Origin: a virus
Length of the DNA: 46,616 bases
Strand: one strand, 5' to 3'
Virus record (IMG/VR): IMGVR_UViG_3300025141_014699
Location: 1-46,616 of that record
In this document: positions 33,213 to 43,200 of the stretch, piece after piece
Numbering within the stretch: the first letter of the stretch is position 1
Layout of the letters: each line of letters begins with the position of its first letter
Program-made: the position numbers and the translations under genes
Notes under the pieces: generated by a model
Databases searched by the model: none
The model's input: only the letters and a program-made list of their open reading frames with translations
What the model was told of the DNA's origin: nothing

Positions 33213-33572
33213 ATGTCAAAATCAATAGAAGATGCAATGGACTCAGTAAATGACAAGAAAAAGAAGATCTCCAAATTCTCAGATCTTCTAGACTCTTTAG
33301 AAAGTACAGAGGATAAGAAAAAGCTTTTGTGGAAAGAGGTATATGAAAATGCACTTAACGACAGAGAGAATGCAGGAGTCTTGTTTACAGACCTGCTAGT
33401 TCAATCACAAGGAAATGCAGCGAACCACACCATGTTCGGCCCTATAATGTCAAAATACCTAGAGAGAATGGCAAAGTCAAACGATCAAATTTTAAGACTT
33501 GCTGAGCTAATAGCAAAGGAAGATGAAAAATCAGTTGATGTAAATGACATCTTCAACAAGATAACGGAGTAG
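33213..33572 (+). CDS. Possible gp16-like small terminase subunit
   Basis: This 119-residue, mostly helical protein has a central block YENALNDRENAGVLFTDLL followed by HTMFGPIMSKYLERMAKSNDQILRLAELIAKE. The pattern (paired helices ending in a ring-forming coiled coil) recalls the core of T4 gp16, the small terminase subunit, but identity is low and no large terminase is in the window. Treat the function as a hypothesis. It lies between the sigma factor and the spike gene, with two-base gaps on both sides. Confidence 0.5.
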   Translation: MSKSIEDAMDSVNDKKKKISKFSDLLDSLESTEDKKKLLWKEVYENALNDRENAGVLFTDLLVQSQGNAANHTMFGPIMSKYLERMAKSNDQILRLAELIAKEDEKSVDVNDIFNKITE

Positions 33573-33574
33573 CT

Positions 33575-35188
33575 ATGGCTGAAACAACAACCACAGTTGG
33601 AGGATTTGATTCACAGCAGGGAACTGCAGGAGTAGGCGGAGAAGACGCGGGAACAAAGCCATCAGCTGTTCCTTCTACTAGTACAGTTTTTTACTCAGTG
33701 ACTGTTGTTGACTTTATATCAAATCCATCAGAGGATTTAATGCTTAATCCTATAAATGATCCAGACGTAACTTATGCGGAGTCACTTGAGAAAGGTGTAA
33801 ATAGAGTTGTTAATCCGAACTATGTTCCTAGAATGCCAAGAAACTCTATTGTTGGAATTAAAACAACAGCTCGCGCAGCATATGAAGCCACAGAAGAGTC
33901 AAAGCAATATGAGATATTTTATCCTTTCTTTTCTCCCCATCTATCTCTTCCTGTAAAAGCAGGTGAAGAGGTATGGGTGGTATATGAATCAGCAGGAAGT
34001 GCATCCGGTGTAGGCTACTGGCTAACAAGAAAGGCAGCCTCTCTTGAGGTAGACGACCTGAATTACACACACAACCCTAGAGAGACACTAACATTGAGAG
34101 AAGCAGATAGCGCTGAGACTTCTCCTATGATCGCTCATGAAGGTGAAAATGTTGATGAGACATTTAATCCAATGGGATTTCCTAAAGGCGGCGGCAGGGT
34201 CAAGACAAATAATTTAATGCCTGACATAGATGGTGAAAGTGCATTCGAATATATAGTTGTAAATTCTAATTCATATCAGACACAATTCACATCAGAACCT
34301 GTTCCAAGATTTAGCAAGCGATCTCCGGACTTTACAATACAGGGATCAAATAATACTCTAATATGCCTCGGAGAAGAAAGAGGGAGAAATTCAATAATTT
34401 CAGCAGAGCTTGCTGGAAAATCAGCGCCTGACTCAAACAATACAGTTCCTGTAAAAGTTGCAGGAGATCCAGATCTTCAGGGAAGGGGAACTATTGACAT
34501 AGTCGCTGGAAGAAGTGTTTTGCTTGAGGCCCTAACTGCTAATGAGACAGTTAGGGGGCTTGATACTTTATCCACTACGTCTGAAGCACTAACTGTTGAT
34601 CCTGAAGCAGGATACGCTGCTGAGAAGATTGACACGGCTAAAAATCCTACCCTACCCGCTGCTGTTGGAAAGAATGCACGTGAGAGAGATGAGATTGATA
34701 AGACGCCTGATGTTACTGAGGCAAATAAGGACGGTGACAACGCAGCAGAAGGAGATCCTGACTTTATCAATGATCTCTCTAGAATCTATATCTCAATGAA
34801 GACAAATGTCGATGAGAATTTTGAGATAGAGGCTGCAGACACAGCTATGGTGAAATCTGAAGGTGATGTTCCAGGAATAGTAATAAAGTCAGATCAGGTG
34901 AGAATTGTTGCCAGAGAGGATGTTAAATTTATGGTAGGACCGGCAGATGATGGCGCCGCTATTGTTCTCAAGGCTGATGGGAATATTATCTTTATTCCAG
35001 GTGCAAAAGGTGTTATTAAACTCGGAGGAGACGACGCATCCAAGGCAATTCTTTGCCTAGATGGCGCAACAGGGGCTGATGTTGGAATTGTGGCTTCATT
35101 ACCTATAGCTACAACAGCAGGAGGTGCTGCGGGCCACACGCCAGCAGGTCCATTTGGAGAATTTGCAACCAAGGTACTGGTGAAGTGA
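33575..35188 (+). CDS. gp5-like baseplate central spike/hub protein
   Basis: Residues 85-165 look like an OB-fold domain (RNSIVGIKTT ... YEIFYPFFSPHLSLPVKAGEEVWVVYE), as in gp5 and VgrG spikes. The C-terminal part (about 400-500) is a run of short beta repeats (IVIKSDQVRIVAREDVKFMVG, IVLKADGNIIFIPG, VIKLGGDD), typical of a triple-stranded needle, ending PAGPFGEFATKVLVK. No lysozyme domain is present, unlike T4 gp5. It heads the baseplate cluster. The fold assignment is by pattern only. Confidence 0.7.
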   Translation: MAETTTTVGGFDSQQGTAGVGGEDAGTKPSAVPSTSTVFYSVTVVDFISNPSEDLMLNPINDPDVTYAESLEKGVNRVVNPNYVPRMPRNSIVGIKTTARAAYEATEESKQYEIFYPFFSPHLSLPVKAGEEVWVVYESAGSASGVGYWLTRKAASLEVDDLNYTHNPRETLTLREADSAETSPMIAHEGENVDETFNPMGFPKGGGRVKTNNLMPDIDGESAFEYIVVNSNSYQTQFTSEPVPRFSKRSPDFTIQGSNNTLICLGEERGRNSIISAELAGKSAPDSNNTVPVKVAGDPDLQGRGTIDIVAGRSVLLEALTANETVRGLDTLSTTSEALTVDPEAGYAAEKIDTAKNPTLPAAVGKNARERDEIDKTPDVTEANKDGDNAAEGDPDFINDLSRIYISMKTNVDENFEIEAADTAMVKSEGDVPGIVIKSDQVRIVAREDVKFMVGPADDGAAIVLKADGNIIFIPGAKGVIKLGGDDASKAILCLDGATGADVGIVASLPIATTAGGAAGHTPAGPFGEFATKVLVK

Positions 35189-35189
35189 T

Positions 35190-36254
35190 ATGGGCTCTCT
35201 TTCTGGTGACGTTCTACAGGTCTTAGATCCCGCAACAGGCGATATATCAGACGCAGGAAGAGCTGCATTTATAGCCGATACCCAGATGATCATGGCAGTC
35301 GGCCCAGCAGCAACAGCTGGAATGATAGCGATAGCCGGAACAGACGCAGAGTTTAACATCACAGAGATGATGGGTGTCGTGTCACTTGGCATCATTGGTA
35401 CTATGCTAGCAGCAGCGTTTGGCAGGCCAACGCTAGAAGAGCATATGACAGACTATGAGGCCTGGCATAGAATAATTGTTGACGGAATCTATAAGGATCT
35501 AGCACAGCAATTTGATATTACAAGTCAATATCCCCTTATGCCTATATTTGACCCTACATTTCTTGTTCCGCCAATCATTAACTGGATAGAGATAAATCTT
35601 AAACTCAATCTAGATATCAACATAGATTTAGACATGGTGCTTGGTCTGGGGTGGATTCCATGCATGCCAACACTTCTTGCTGACTGCGAGGGGTTTCTAT
35701 GCATGACAGACTCTGTTGGAGATAACGGACACGTTAGGGAGAAATTTGAGGAGCCGCAGGATCCGGACAGCGCTGATAATCCTGTTGGAGAAGGAGAGCC
35801 ATGGACATTCTGCGATCTATTTCCAATAGAGATACCTTTCCCGCCTCCATTTGTAATCCCTCCGATTCCTAGTCTACCTTCGTGGGCAATACCTGGAATT
35901 CCCGGTATTCCTCCGTTTGATCTTAACTTTCCGCCAGCAATACCCACAGTTCCATCATTCGCGATAGCACTCGGGGCCGCAATTCCAGAGTGGTTAATAA
36001 ATTTAGCACTTGAGTTCACAGTAGAGTGGATGGAGCTACTTCCGTGCATTCCGTGCTTTATCGAGTGGGTGATAATGAAGATAATAGATCTAATAATATT
36101 GGTAATGGAGGCCATTGCAGGATACATTGCATTTGTTGCTTCAATCATAGTTATAATCAAACACATGGTTGTTTGGGTTGCTGTTGACTTAGTCGTCGCA
36201 CTTCTTGGGCCCGGGATGATAGCAGATCTGGTTGCCACTTTGCTTGGTGCGTGA
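35190..36254 (+). CDS. Hydrophobic proline-rich virion-cluster protein, unknown
   Basis: This 354-residue protein has three parts. Residues 33-78 are hydrophobic (two possible membrane helices). Residues 211-258 are extremely Pro-rich with a PPFVIPPIPSLPSWAIPGIP pattern. Residues 262-354 are almost continuous hydrophobic helix. Several Cys pairs occur (GWIPCMPTLLADC, LPCIPCF). Position between the spike and gp25 genes suggests a baseplate or tail-tube component that inserts in the host membrane on injection, but I recognise no family. Confidence 0.6.
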   Translation: MGSLSGDVLQVLDPATGDISDAGRAAFIADTQMIMAVGPAATAGMIAIAGTDAEFNITEMMGVVSLGIIGTMLAAAFGRPTLEEHMTDYEAWHRIIVDGIYKDLAQQFDITSQYPLMPIFDPTFLVPPIINWIEINLKLNLDINIDLDMVLGLGWIPCMPTLLADCEGFLCMTDSVGDNGHVREKFEEPQDPDSADNPVGEGEPWTFCDLFPIEIPFPPPFVIPPIPSLPSWAIPGIPGIPPFDLNFPPAIPTVPSFAIALGAAIPEWLINLALEFTVEWMELLPCIPCFIEWVIMKIIDLIILVMEAIAGYIAFVASIIVIIKHMVVWVAVDLVVALLGPGMIADLVATLLGA

Positions 36255-36317
36255 TAATGTTTAGTCTATTGTCCCTACAGATCTCAAGAGCGACATATTT
36301 ACTATCTAGAGGGCACT

Positions 36318-36824
36318 ATGGCAAAAAGAGATATAACTTTCAGAAGCGTTGGTGTACAGCAGGGTGATCCTGGTCTCGAAAAAGAGATAAGCATCAGGCC
36401 TTTCGGTATAAAAACACCTATTGAAATCGGGGTGGGTAGATCTGGTATATTTGAAATGCACTTCAACGCTGTTTCACAGACTGAGGATAATTTAAGAAAT
36501 CTTATCCTCACAAATCACGGTGAAAGATTGGGAAATCACGGATATGGTGCAAATTTAAGAACACTGACAACAGAGGTATCTTCTATTGATGATTTTGATA
36601 CAATTGCAATGGAGAGAATTAGAAATTCTGTCACAAAACACATGCCTTTCGTAGAGTTGTCATCTTTTTCATCAGACTTCGGCGGAACAGACAGCGCAAC
36701 AGCTGGCCCCGGTGACGGAGTCCCGGCAGGTATGACACGAGTAAATATGAAAATAAAATATCGCATTCCACAGCTTCGGTCCCCAGAAAGGGCAATCGAA
36801 ATTTCTATATATTGTGTAGGATAA
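36318..36824 (+). CDS. gp25-like baseplate wedge protein
   Basis: This 168-residue protein matches the T4 gp25/GPW family: early FGIKTPIEIG, VSQTEDNLRNLILTNHGERLGNHGYGANL as the core motif, then two short strands and KIKYRIPQLRSPERAIEISIY. The wedge subunit is needed for sheath assembly. It sits directly before the gp6-like gene, the classic contractile-tail order (gp25, gp6). The 63-base gap upstream carries AGAGGG before the ATG as a weak ribosome site. Confidence 0.88.
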   Translation: MAKRDITFRSVGVQQGDPGLEKEISIRPFGIKTPIEIGVGRSGIFEMHFNAVSQTEDNLRNLILTNHGERLGNHGYGANLRTLTTEVSSIDDFDTIAMERIRNSVTKHMPFVELSSFSSDFGGTDSATAGPGDGVPAGMTRVNMKIKYRIPQLRSPERAIEISIYCVG

Positions 36825-36827
36825 ATA

Positions 36828-38678
36828 ATGGGCTCAAAGAAAAATAACGTTAAAAGCATACGAAGAAATCAAAGATCTTATCTAAATAAAGATTTTGACG
36901 CATTCAAAGCAGAAATGACTCAGTATGGTCAGATTTACTTCGCTGATAAGATAAATGATTTCTCTGAAAATGGCGTAGCTGGCATGTTTGTAGAAATGGC
37001 TGCGATGGTTGGAGATAACTTATCATTCTATTTAGATCATCAGTTTAGTGAGCTAGATGTGTTTACTGCTGTAGAAGATAAAAACGTAGAAAGACTTGTA
37101 AGATCTGCAGGTGTAAAAATACGCGGTGCCGCGCCAGCGACAGTTGATATTGATTTTTATCTAGAGGCACCAGCAGTGCTAAGAGATAACAAATATATTC
37201 CAGATTCAAGCTCACTACCTATAATACAGGCTGGAACAATACTGGCAGCCAGCTCCGGAGTCAAGTTTGAGCTGATTGATGATTTAAATTTTTCAAAAAC
37301 TAAAAGAGACGGATCTTTTGTAGCATCATACGTGACAATGAAATCAAATTCAGATGGTGCGCCCACAACGTTTTCTGTTAAAATGAGCGGTCTTTGCTCA
37401 TCTGCAATAACTTCATCTGAAAGCTTCACAATACCAGACAAGTTTGTTCCATTTAGAACAATCAGGCTGTCAACTTCAAATGTCGCAGAAATAATAACAG
37501 TTAAAGATTCAGATGGAATTGAATATTACGAAGTAGAATCATTGACACAGGACACAGTATATAAAAGAGTTGCAAATGAGTCTTACGATTCTGAGCTAGT
37601 TACAGAAAATATAGAAATGATTCCTGCTCCATACAGATTCTTAACAAAGACAAGCAGGAAAACAGGATCAACAACTTTAAGATTCGGCGGCGGCAGTGCT
37701 GCGGGTACTGACGATGATATTATGCCAGATCCAAGTGAAGTTGCAATTCCTCTGTATGGGAGAAAAAAGACGTTTTCTAGACTTACATTAGATCCTAACA
37801 AGCTTTTACAAACACGAACACTTGGAGTTTCACCGAGAAATACAACAATATCTGTAAGATATAGAGCAGGTGGAGGCATAAAGCATAATGTTTCCGAAAA
37901 ATCAATAAAAACAGTTTCTGTATTAAAAACTAAGTTTGCTGCATCAACAGTGGCATCTACAATAGGCGCAGTGAGAGCATCGGTAGAGGTTAATAATCCT
38001 ACTTCTGCAAAAGGAGGAGAAGCAGCGCTTACAGTTGATGAACTAAGGGCTACAGCACTGGCATTTAGAAATTCACAATCTCGAGTAGTGACAAGGCAGG
38101 ATCTGGTTGCAAGAGTTTACACGATGCCAACAAAATTTGGAAGAGTATTCAGGGTGGGAATTAGAGATAATCCATCCAATCCCCTCGCTGCTGTTGTATC
38201 AATAATAAGTAGAGACTCTAAGTCAAAGCTTGTTATATCGCCAGACACACTTAAGGAAAATTTAAAGCTATACCTCAATGAATATAGACTCATATCTGAT
38301 GCAGTAGATATAGTTGATGCAAGAGTTGTAAATATAAAAATAGAATATGGCGTAGTCATAGATGCAACAGCAAATAAAAACCTTACGATACAGAGGTCAA
38401 ATGATCTAATTAAAAAGTATATGTCAATTGAAAATTTTCAAATAGATCAGCCTATAGTTAAGTCTGATATTATTAATATAATCTTAAATACAGAAGGGAT
38501 TATCTCTCTTGTCAAGTTTAAAGTATCAAGCTTGTCAGGAACAGTTGGAAAAAACGATTATGCTCCTGAGGGATTTGCTGTCAGGGCAAATACAGATAGA
38601 GGCCTTATAATTCCGCCCCCTGGATCAATATTCGAGATAAAATATCCCTCCGATGATATCATAGGAACAGCGAGATAA
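36828..38678 (+). CDS. gp6-like baseplate wedge protein (baseplate J family)
   Basis: This 616-residue protein is similar in length to T4 gp6 (660). The N-terminal ADKINDFSENGVAGMFVEMAAMVGDNLSFYLDHQFSELD and later DLVARVYTMPTKFGRVFRVGI with IINIILNTEGIISLVKFKV are typical of gp6/baseplate J proteins. It forms the inner ring of the baseplate with gp7- and gp25-type partners. The gene starts four bases after the gp25-like stop. Confidence 0.88.
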   Translation: MGSKKNNVKSIRRNQRSYLNKDFDAFKAEMTQYGQIYFADKINDFSENGVAGMFVEMAAMVGDNLSFYLDHQFSELDVFTAVEDKNVERLVRSAGVKIRGAAPATVDIDFYLEAPAVLRDNKYIPDSSSLPIIQAGTILAASSGVKFELIDDLNFSKTKRDGSFVASYVTMKSNSDGAPTTFSVKMSGLCSSAITSSESFTIPDKFVPFRTIRLSTSNVAEIITVKDSDGIEYYEVESLTQDTVYKRVANESYDSELVTENIEMIPAPYRFLTKTSRKTGSTTLRFGGGSAAGTDDDIMPDPSEVAIPLYGRKKTFSRLTLDPNKLLQTRTLGVSPRNTTISVRYRAGGGIKHNVSEKSIKTVSVLKTKFAASTVASTIGAVRASVEVNNPTSAKGGEAALTVDELRATALAFRNSQSRVVTRQDLVARVYTMPTKFGRVFRVGIRDNPSNPLAAVVSIISRDSKSKLVISPDTLKENLKLYLNEYRLISDAVDIVDARVVNIKIEYGVVIDATANKNLTIQRSNDLIKKYMSIENFQIDQPIVKSDIINIILNTEGIISLVKFKVSSLSGTVGKNDYAPEGFAVRANTDRGLIIPPPGSIFEIKYPSDDIIGTAR

Positions 38679-38681
38679 GAT

Positions 38682-40214
38682 ATGTATAGAATTCTAACTG
38701 CCAGCAAAGACACATATATTACAAATAAAATTATTAATAATAGCTTTAGAGCTACTGATGCAAATGTAGGAAAAGCATCTACTCTTGACTTATTTAAACT
38801 TTATGGAGAGTCTACGTCTGGATCTGTGGCTTCTCCTTTTGAATTAACTAGAGCATTATTAAAATTTAATCTTAATCCACTAAGAAAATTAACAGGATCA
38901 TTTTTAGACATAAGCGACTCTTCGTTTAAATGTACGTTAAAGCTTTTTGATGTATACGGAGGGCAGACAACGCCCTCAAACTTTAAGCTGATAATGTTTC
39001 CCCTATCTAGATCATTTGACGAAGGAGTGGGCTTAAATGTCGTTGACTTTTCTGATCTTGATTCTTGCAATTTTATAACATCGTCTGTCCAGGGAAGTAC
39101 ACCGTCACTATGGTATCACTCAGGTGCAAACAAGCAGGGCCTACTCGGATCAGACGACATAGATATAATCTCAAGTGGAAACTTAAAAGATGGTGACGGA
39201 GTTGTAAATCTTTGGAAAACACAGTCATTTTCATCGGGTGATGAAGATTTATCTATCGATATAACTACAATCGTATCAGCAACATTGAAAGACATTATCC
39301 CAGATCACGGCTTTAGAATATCATATTCTGGGTCTGAAGAGACAGACCAGATAACTCGTTTTGTTAAAAGATTTTCATCTACACAGGCTGCCGATTATGT
39401 TAGAAGGCCTAGATTAATTGTCACGTATAATAATTCAACGCAAGACCACCACAAATCCTTTTTCTTCAATGTTTCAGGGTCACTATTTCTTAACAATTTT
39501 CACAGAGGAACACCGTCAAATATACTATCAGGTGCTTCAGCAACAGAGGTAAAAGGTGCAAACTCTCTTCTTCTCGAGCTACGATCTGGAAGCCTCTCTG
39601 GAAATACATTTTTTCAAAAATTTATCACAGCTTCACAGCATAAAATTGGTGATAATTTTATAACTGGGGCATATTCTGCATCATTTGCTATCTCACAATG
39701 GTCAACTGCATCTTTGACAAATGAGATAAAAAATGCTGCTTCTGCAACTTTTACTGAGATATGGAGCTCTTTAGACAAGACAGTTGGATATCTAACTGGA
39801 TCTATAGTTGTCAATTCTGTAGATAGGACATCTTTTAACAATCAGACAAGCAGGCTCCTTGTGAGCGTGACAAATATGCAGCCAAAATATGTGTCTACTG
39901 AGAAGGTGAGATTTAGGATTTTTATTGAGAATATTGATAGGCCAGTAAGATACAAAAAAGTTCCATTTGTCACACCGAGTCAGATTTTTACATCTATGTA
40001 CTATAGAATAAGAGACTGTGATTCTGATGAAGTTATAATTCCTTTTGAAACATCTGGAGGAACGTTATGCTCCACAGATTCCGATGGAATGTATTTTGAT
40101 GTATACATGGATTCACTGTTTAAAGGAAGATTATACACTATTGATTTTCTTGTAAAAGATAAGGATTTTGATCAAACTTTTACAGATGTCGCTGCTAAGT
40201 TTAGGGTTGATTAG
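38682..40214 (+). CDS. Baseplate-cluster protein with DNRLRE-like N-terminal domain
   Basis: This 510-residue, beta-rich protein begins YRILTASKDTYITNKIINNSFRATDANVGKASTLDLF and then ELTRALLKFNLNP. This is close to the start of DNRLRE-type beta-sandwich domains (a pattern of Asp-Thr-Tyr-Ile, then Asn-Val-Gly). The remainder has repeated GSL/SGS strands and Ig-like ending KDKDFDQTFTDVAAKFRVD. It is probably a virion adhesion or baseplate-periphery protein. Only the N-terminal similarity is suggested, with moderate trust. Confidence 0.6.
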   Translation: MYRILTASKDTYITNKIINNSFRATDANVGKASTLDLFKLYGESTSGSVASPFELTRALLKFNLNPLRKLTGSFLDISDSSFKCTLKLFDVYGGQTTPSNFKLIMFPLSRSFDEGVGLNVVDFSDLDSCNFITSSVQGSTPSLWYHSGANKQGLLGSDDIDIISSGNLKDGDGVVNLWKTQSFSSGDEDLSIDITTIVSATLKDIIPDHGFRISYSGSEETDQITRFVKRFSSTQAADYVRRPRLIVTYNNSTQDHHKSFFFNVSGSLFLNNFHRGTPSNILSGASATEVKGANSLLLELRSGSLSGNTFFQKFITASQHKIGDNFITGAYSASFAISQWSTASLTNEIKNAASATFTEIWSSLDKTVGYLTGSIVVNSVDRTSFNNQTSRLLVSVTNMQPKYVSTEKVRFRIFIENIDRPVRYKKVPFVTPSQIFTSMYYRIRDCDSDEVIIPFETSGGTLCSTDSDGMYFDVYMDSLFKGRLYTIDFLVKDKDFDQTFTDVAAKFRVD

Positions 40215-40223
40215 AGAGTTTAA

Positions 40224-43200
40224 ATGTCAAGCAACAGAAACGTTAACAATACTGGAAAGCCCAGACTTTTTAGCCCGTCGATGTTAAGGGAAGAGGCAAA
40301 ATATGCCCCTCCTACGCGTGTAAAGCTTAAAAGTCTTTCCAATACTAACTTTGAAAGCACATCTTCGTTTAGATATGATGATCCCGGAATCGGTCTAAAA
40401 TCAACGCAAGAAATACCGCTTGACTGGTCAAGATTTGAAAATCATACATTTTTTAATTCTGCTCAATCAAAGGTAAATATAGCATTTGATAAAATTATTA
40501 ATGAGTATCCTTTTGATGGAACTGCTGTAGAAGTAGAGGCTTTTGAAGATGGCTTGACAGGCTACGAGTTCTATGTCTATGAGCAGTTTCCTAAAAACAG
40601 GGGATACCTGAATCTTTCCGGAGCAACACATCCGCACTCTGAGAAAGAAGGAACATACATAAAGGTCATAGATAGTGCAGGAAGTCAATTTCCAGACTTC
40701 TCACGGCTGAATAACGGAGAAGCAATTATAGATTTTGGATTGAATCCATTTTCATTTGAATTTCTATTAAGGCCTGTTCCTGCACAAAACGAACATCAGA
40801 TCATATTTCAGAAGAGAGATGCAGCAGATAGGACTGTTTCTCTTTTTCTATCCGGCGCTGCTAGTGAAAGAAGCACAGATATAATTTTTACTATAGCGTC
40901 TGGATCTGGAAAATTAATAGCGAGTGCGTCTGTAGAAAAAGGAAAGTTTAGCCATATTTGTACAACATATGACCGAGGCGACACAAACAAGCTTAAGATA
41001 TTTGTAAGCGAGTCGCTAGTGTCTACATCGTCTCGGGCATTTGAGTTTGGAAGCCTTTCTTTTAATAGGCCTCCGCTTTTTATAGGATCAGGATCTGCAG
41101 TCTCTATACCAGGATATTTCAATCTAGGGTCTCCGGCTGAAACATCTCTATCTCCGCTTCAAACACTATCAGGTGCGCTAGATGAGTTTAGAGTATTCCA
41201 CTCAATCAGGACTATTGAGCAACAGCAGGAAGACGCAAGAAAAGATATTTATGCATCTGATGATTTAAAATTATACTTTAAATTTAATGAACCATCTGGT
41301 TCATTTAACATAGAAAGTGTTGTTCTTGATAGCTCTGGAAACTCTCTTCACAGTAGAATATCAAACTTCTCATCAGAGATGAGAAACACCGCATCAATAG
41401 CAAATCCCATGACTGAAGAAAACATAAAAAGATGTCCTATCTTGTTTCCCTCTTTTGGCGAAGTGAACGGGCTAAATACAGTCCTATTGAATAGTGCAAG
41501 CTTTTATGATAGCGAAAATCCCAATATTATTACAAAGATGCTTCCTATACACTACTTGCTTGAAGGGCAAGCAGCTCAAGGACTTGCAACAGAAGATGGT
41601 CAAATAGGAAATATAATTACAGCTAATTCAATTCCCGGATCTGCAAAAATTGGATCTGCCCAGTATATGACTGCTTTCTTGTTTATATGGGCAAAGTTTT
41701 TTGATGAAATTAAAATATTTATTGATCATTTTGCTGATGTGCTACATCCTGACTATGACGATGCCGAGACAGTCGCGGCAAAGTTTTTACCATTTGTTGC
41801 AAATTATTATGGTGTTCAATTACCAGCAATATTTCCAGGTACAGATCCGACACAGTTTATAGCCGGAGAGAATATACAGGACAGCTATTCTAGATCATTG
41901 AGATCATTATTCTATATTCAAACAGAAATCTGGAGAAGAATATTGATAAATCTTAATGAAATAACAAGATCAAAAGGAACTGTTCACAGTGTGAAAGCAA
42001 TAATCAGGGCAGCGGGAATCAACCCAGATAGCCTGATGGCAATAAGAGAATACGGCGGCCCGACAAAACGGGCTCTCGTCGGGCTTAGACAAACATCGAC
42101 AGAGGTGGCAAACTCACTAGAATTCTCAGGAAGTCTGGCAAAGGTGTCAGAAGGGACTCTTTCAGCTCAGGGCATTTCACCAAACAAGCCGTTTATAATG
42201 TCTGCGCCGCTCTCTTCGTCAAGAGTTGAAGTTGGATTTCCAGAACCTGTGGGAACTTTCGTACATAAGCGACAGTTTCATCCGCACGGTATTTCAGACA
42301 ATAGAAGTGATGGAATGCTAACATCTGGATCATTTACATATGAGGCGATATATCAGTTTCCAAAAAGTATAAGAAATCATTTTCAAGTTCAAAGCTTAGC
42401 TAGATTGCATGTAACCGGAACAAACGACCCTTCTATTAATCAGAGTGTTTTAGCAAATTTAACTGTTGTATCTGGAACTGAAAACTCATTGACATCTAGC
42501 GGATCAACATTAAGACTTTTTGTGAGATCTAGTGATAATGGCGGAAATACGCTAAACCTATTTTTAACTGGTGTTAATATATTTGATGGAAATCTATGGA
42601 ATGTTTCATTTGGTAGAGAGAGATCTGACCAGAAAAAGATTACAGATGCAAATTATTATCTTGCAAATAAAGTATCTACTGCAGGATCATCATCGTATTT
42701 TCTAAGATGCGCACGAAATGCCTTTGGAGAGGTAAAGCAGGTATTTACAACATCATCGTTCTTTATGGAGACTCCAGATACTGACGAGGATATGTTTGAG
42801 GTGTATAATAATCAGTTTAACACATCAGGCTCATTTGTAGTGATAGGTTCACAGAGCATAGGTGGAACAGCTGAAGAATTATTTTTAAACGATGCCATTA
42901 ATGTGGCTGATCAGGCGAGAGCAACAAATTTTGATGGACAGGTAAGCCAGATAAGATTCTGGTCTAGCGCCCTTGAAGAAAGCAGCTGGCTAGAACACGT
43001 CAGAAACTTTAAGTCACTCGGCGTGGACGATCCTCTTGTTCACTTTAATTTTGATACAAAGCCAACAGGGTCATTTGGCAGATTAAGAATGGATCTGTCA
43101 ATAGATCAGGAAGTTACAGCTGCAAATCTACACTACAATAAGAATTTTAGGTCGCAGGTTGGAGAAATTGTATTAAATGACTTTTCACAGAATTCTTTTT

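Noticed and set aside
35525-36238. Long antisense reading frame (237 codons) on the minus strand
   Set aside because: It mirrors the proline-rich gene, has low-complexity Ile/Gly content and no ribosome site, and every other gene is on the + strand.
36257-36367. 36-codon small gene starting two bases after the proline-rich protein gene
   Set aside because: It overlaps the gp25-like gene, has no good ribosome site and no recognisable features. It would fill the 63-base gap, so it is not fully excluded.
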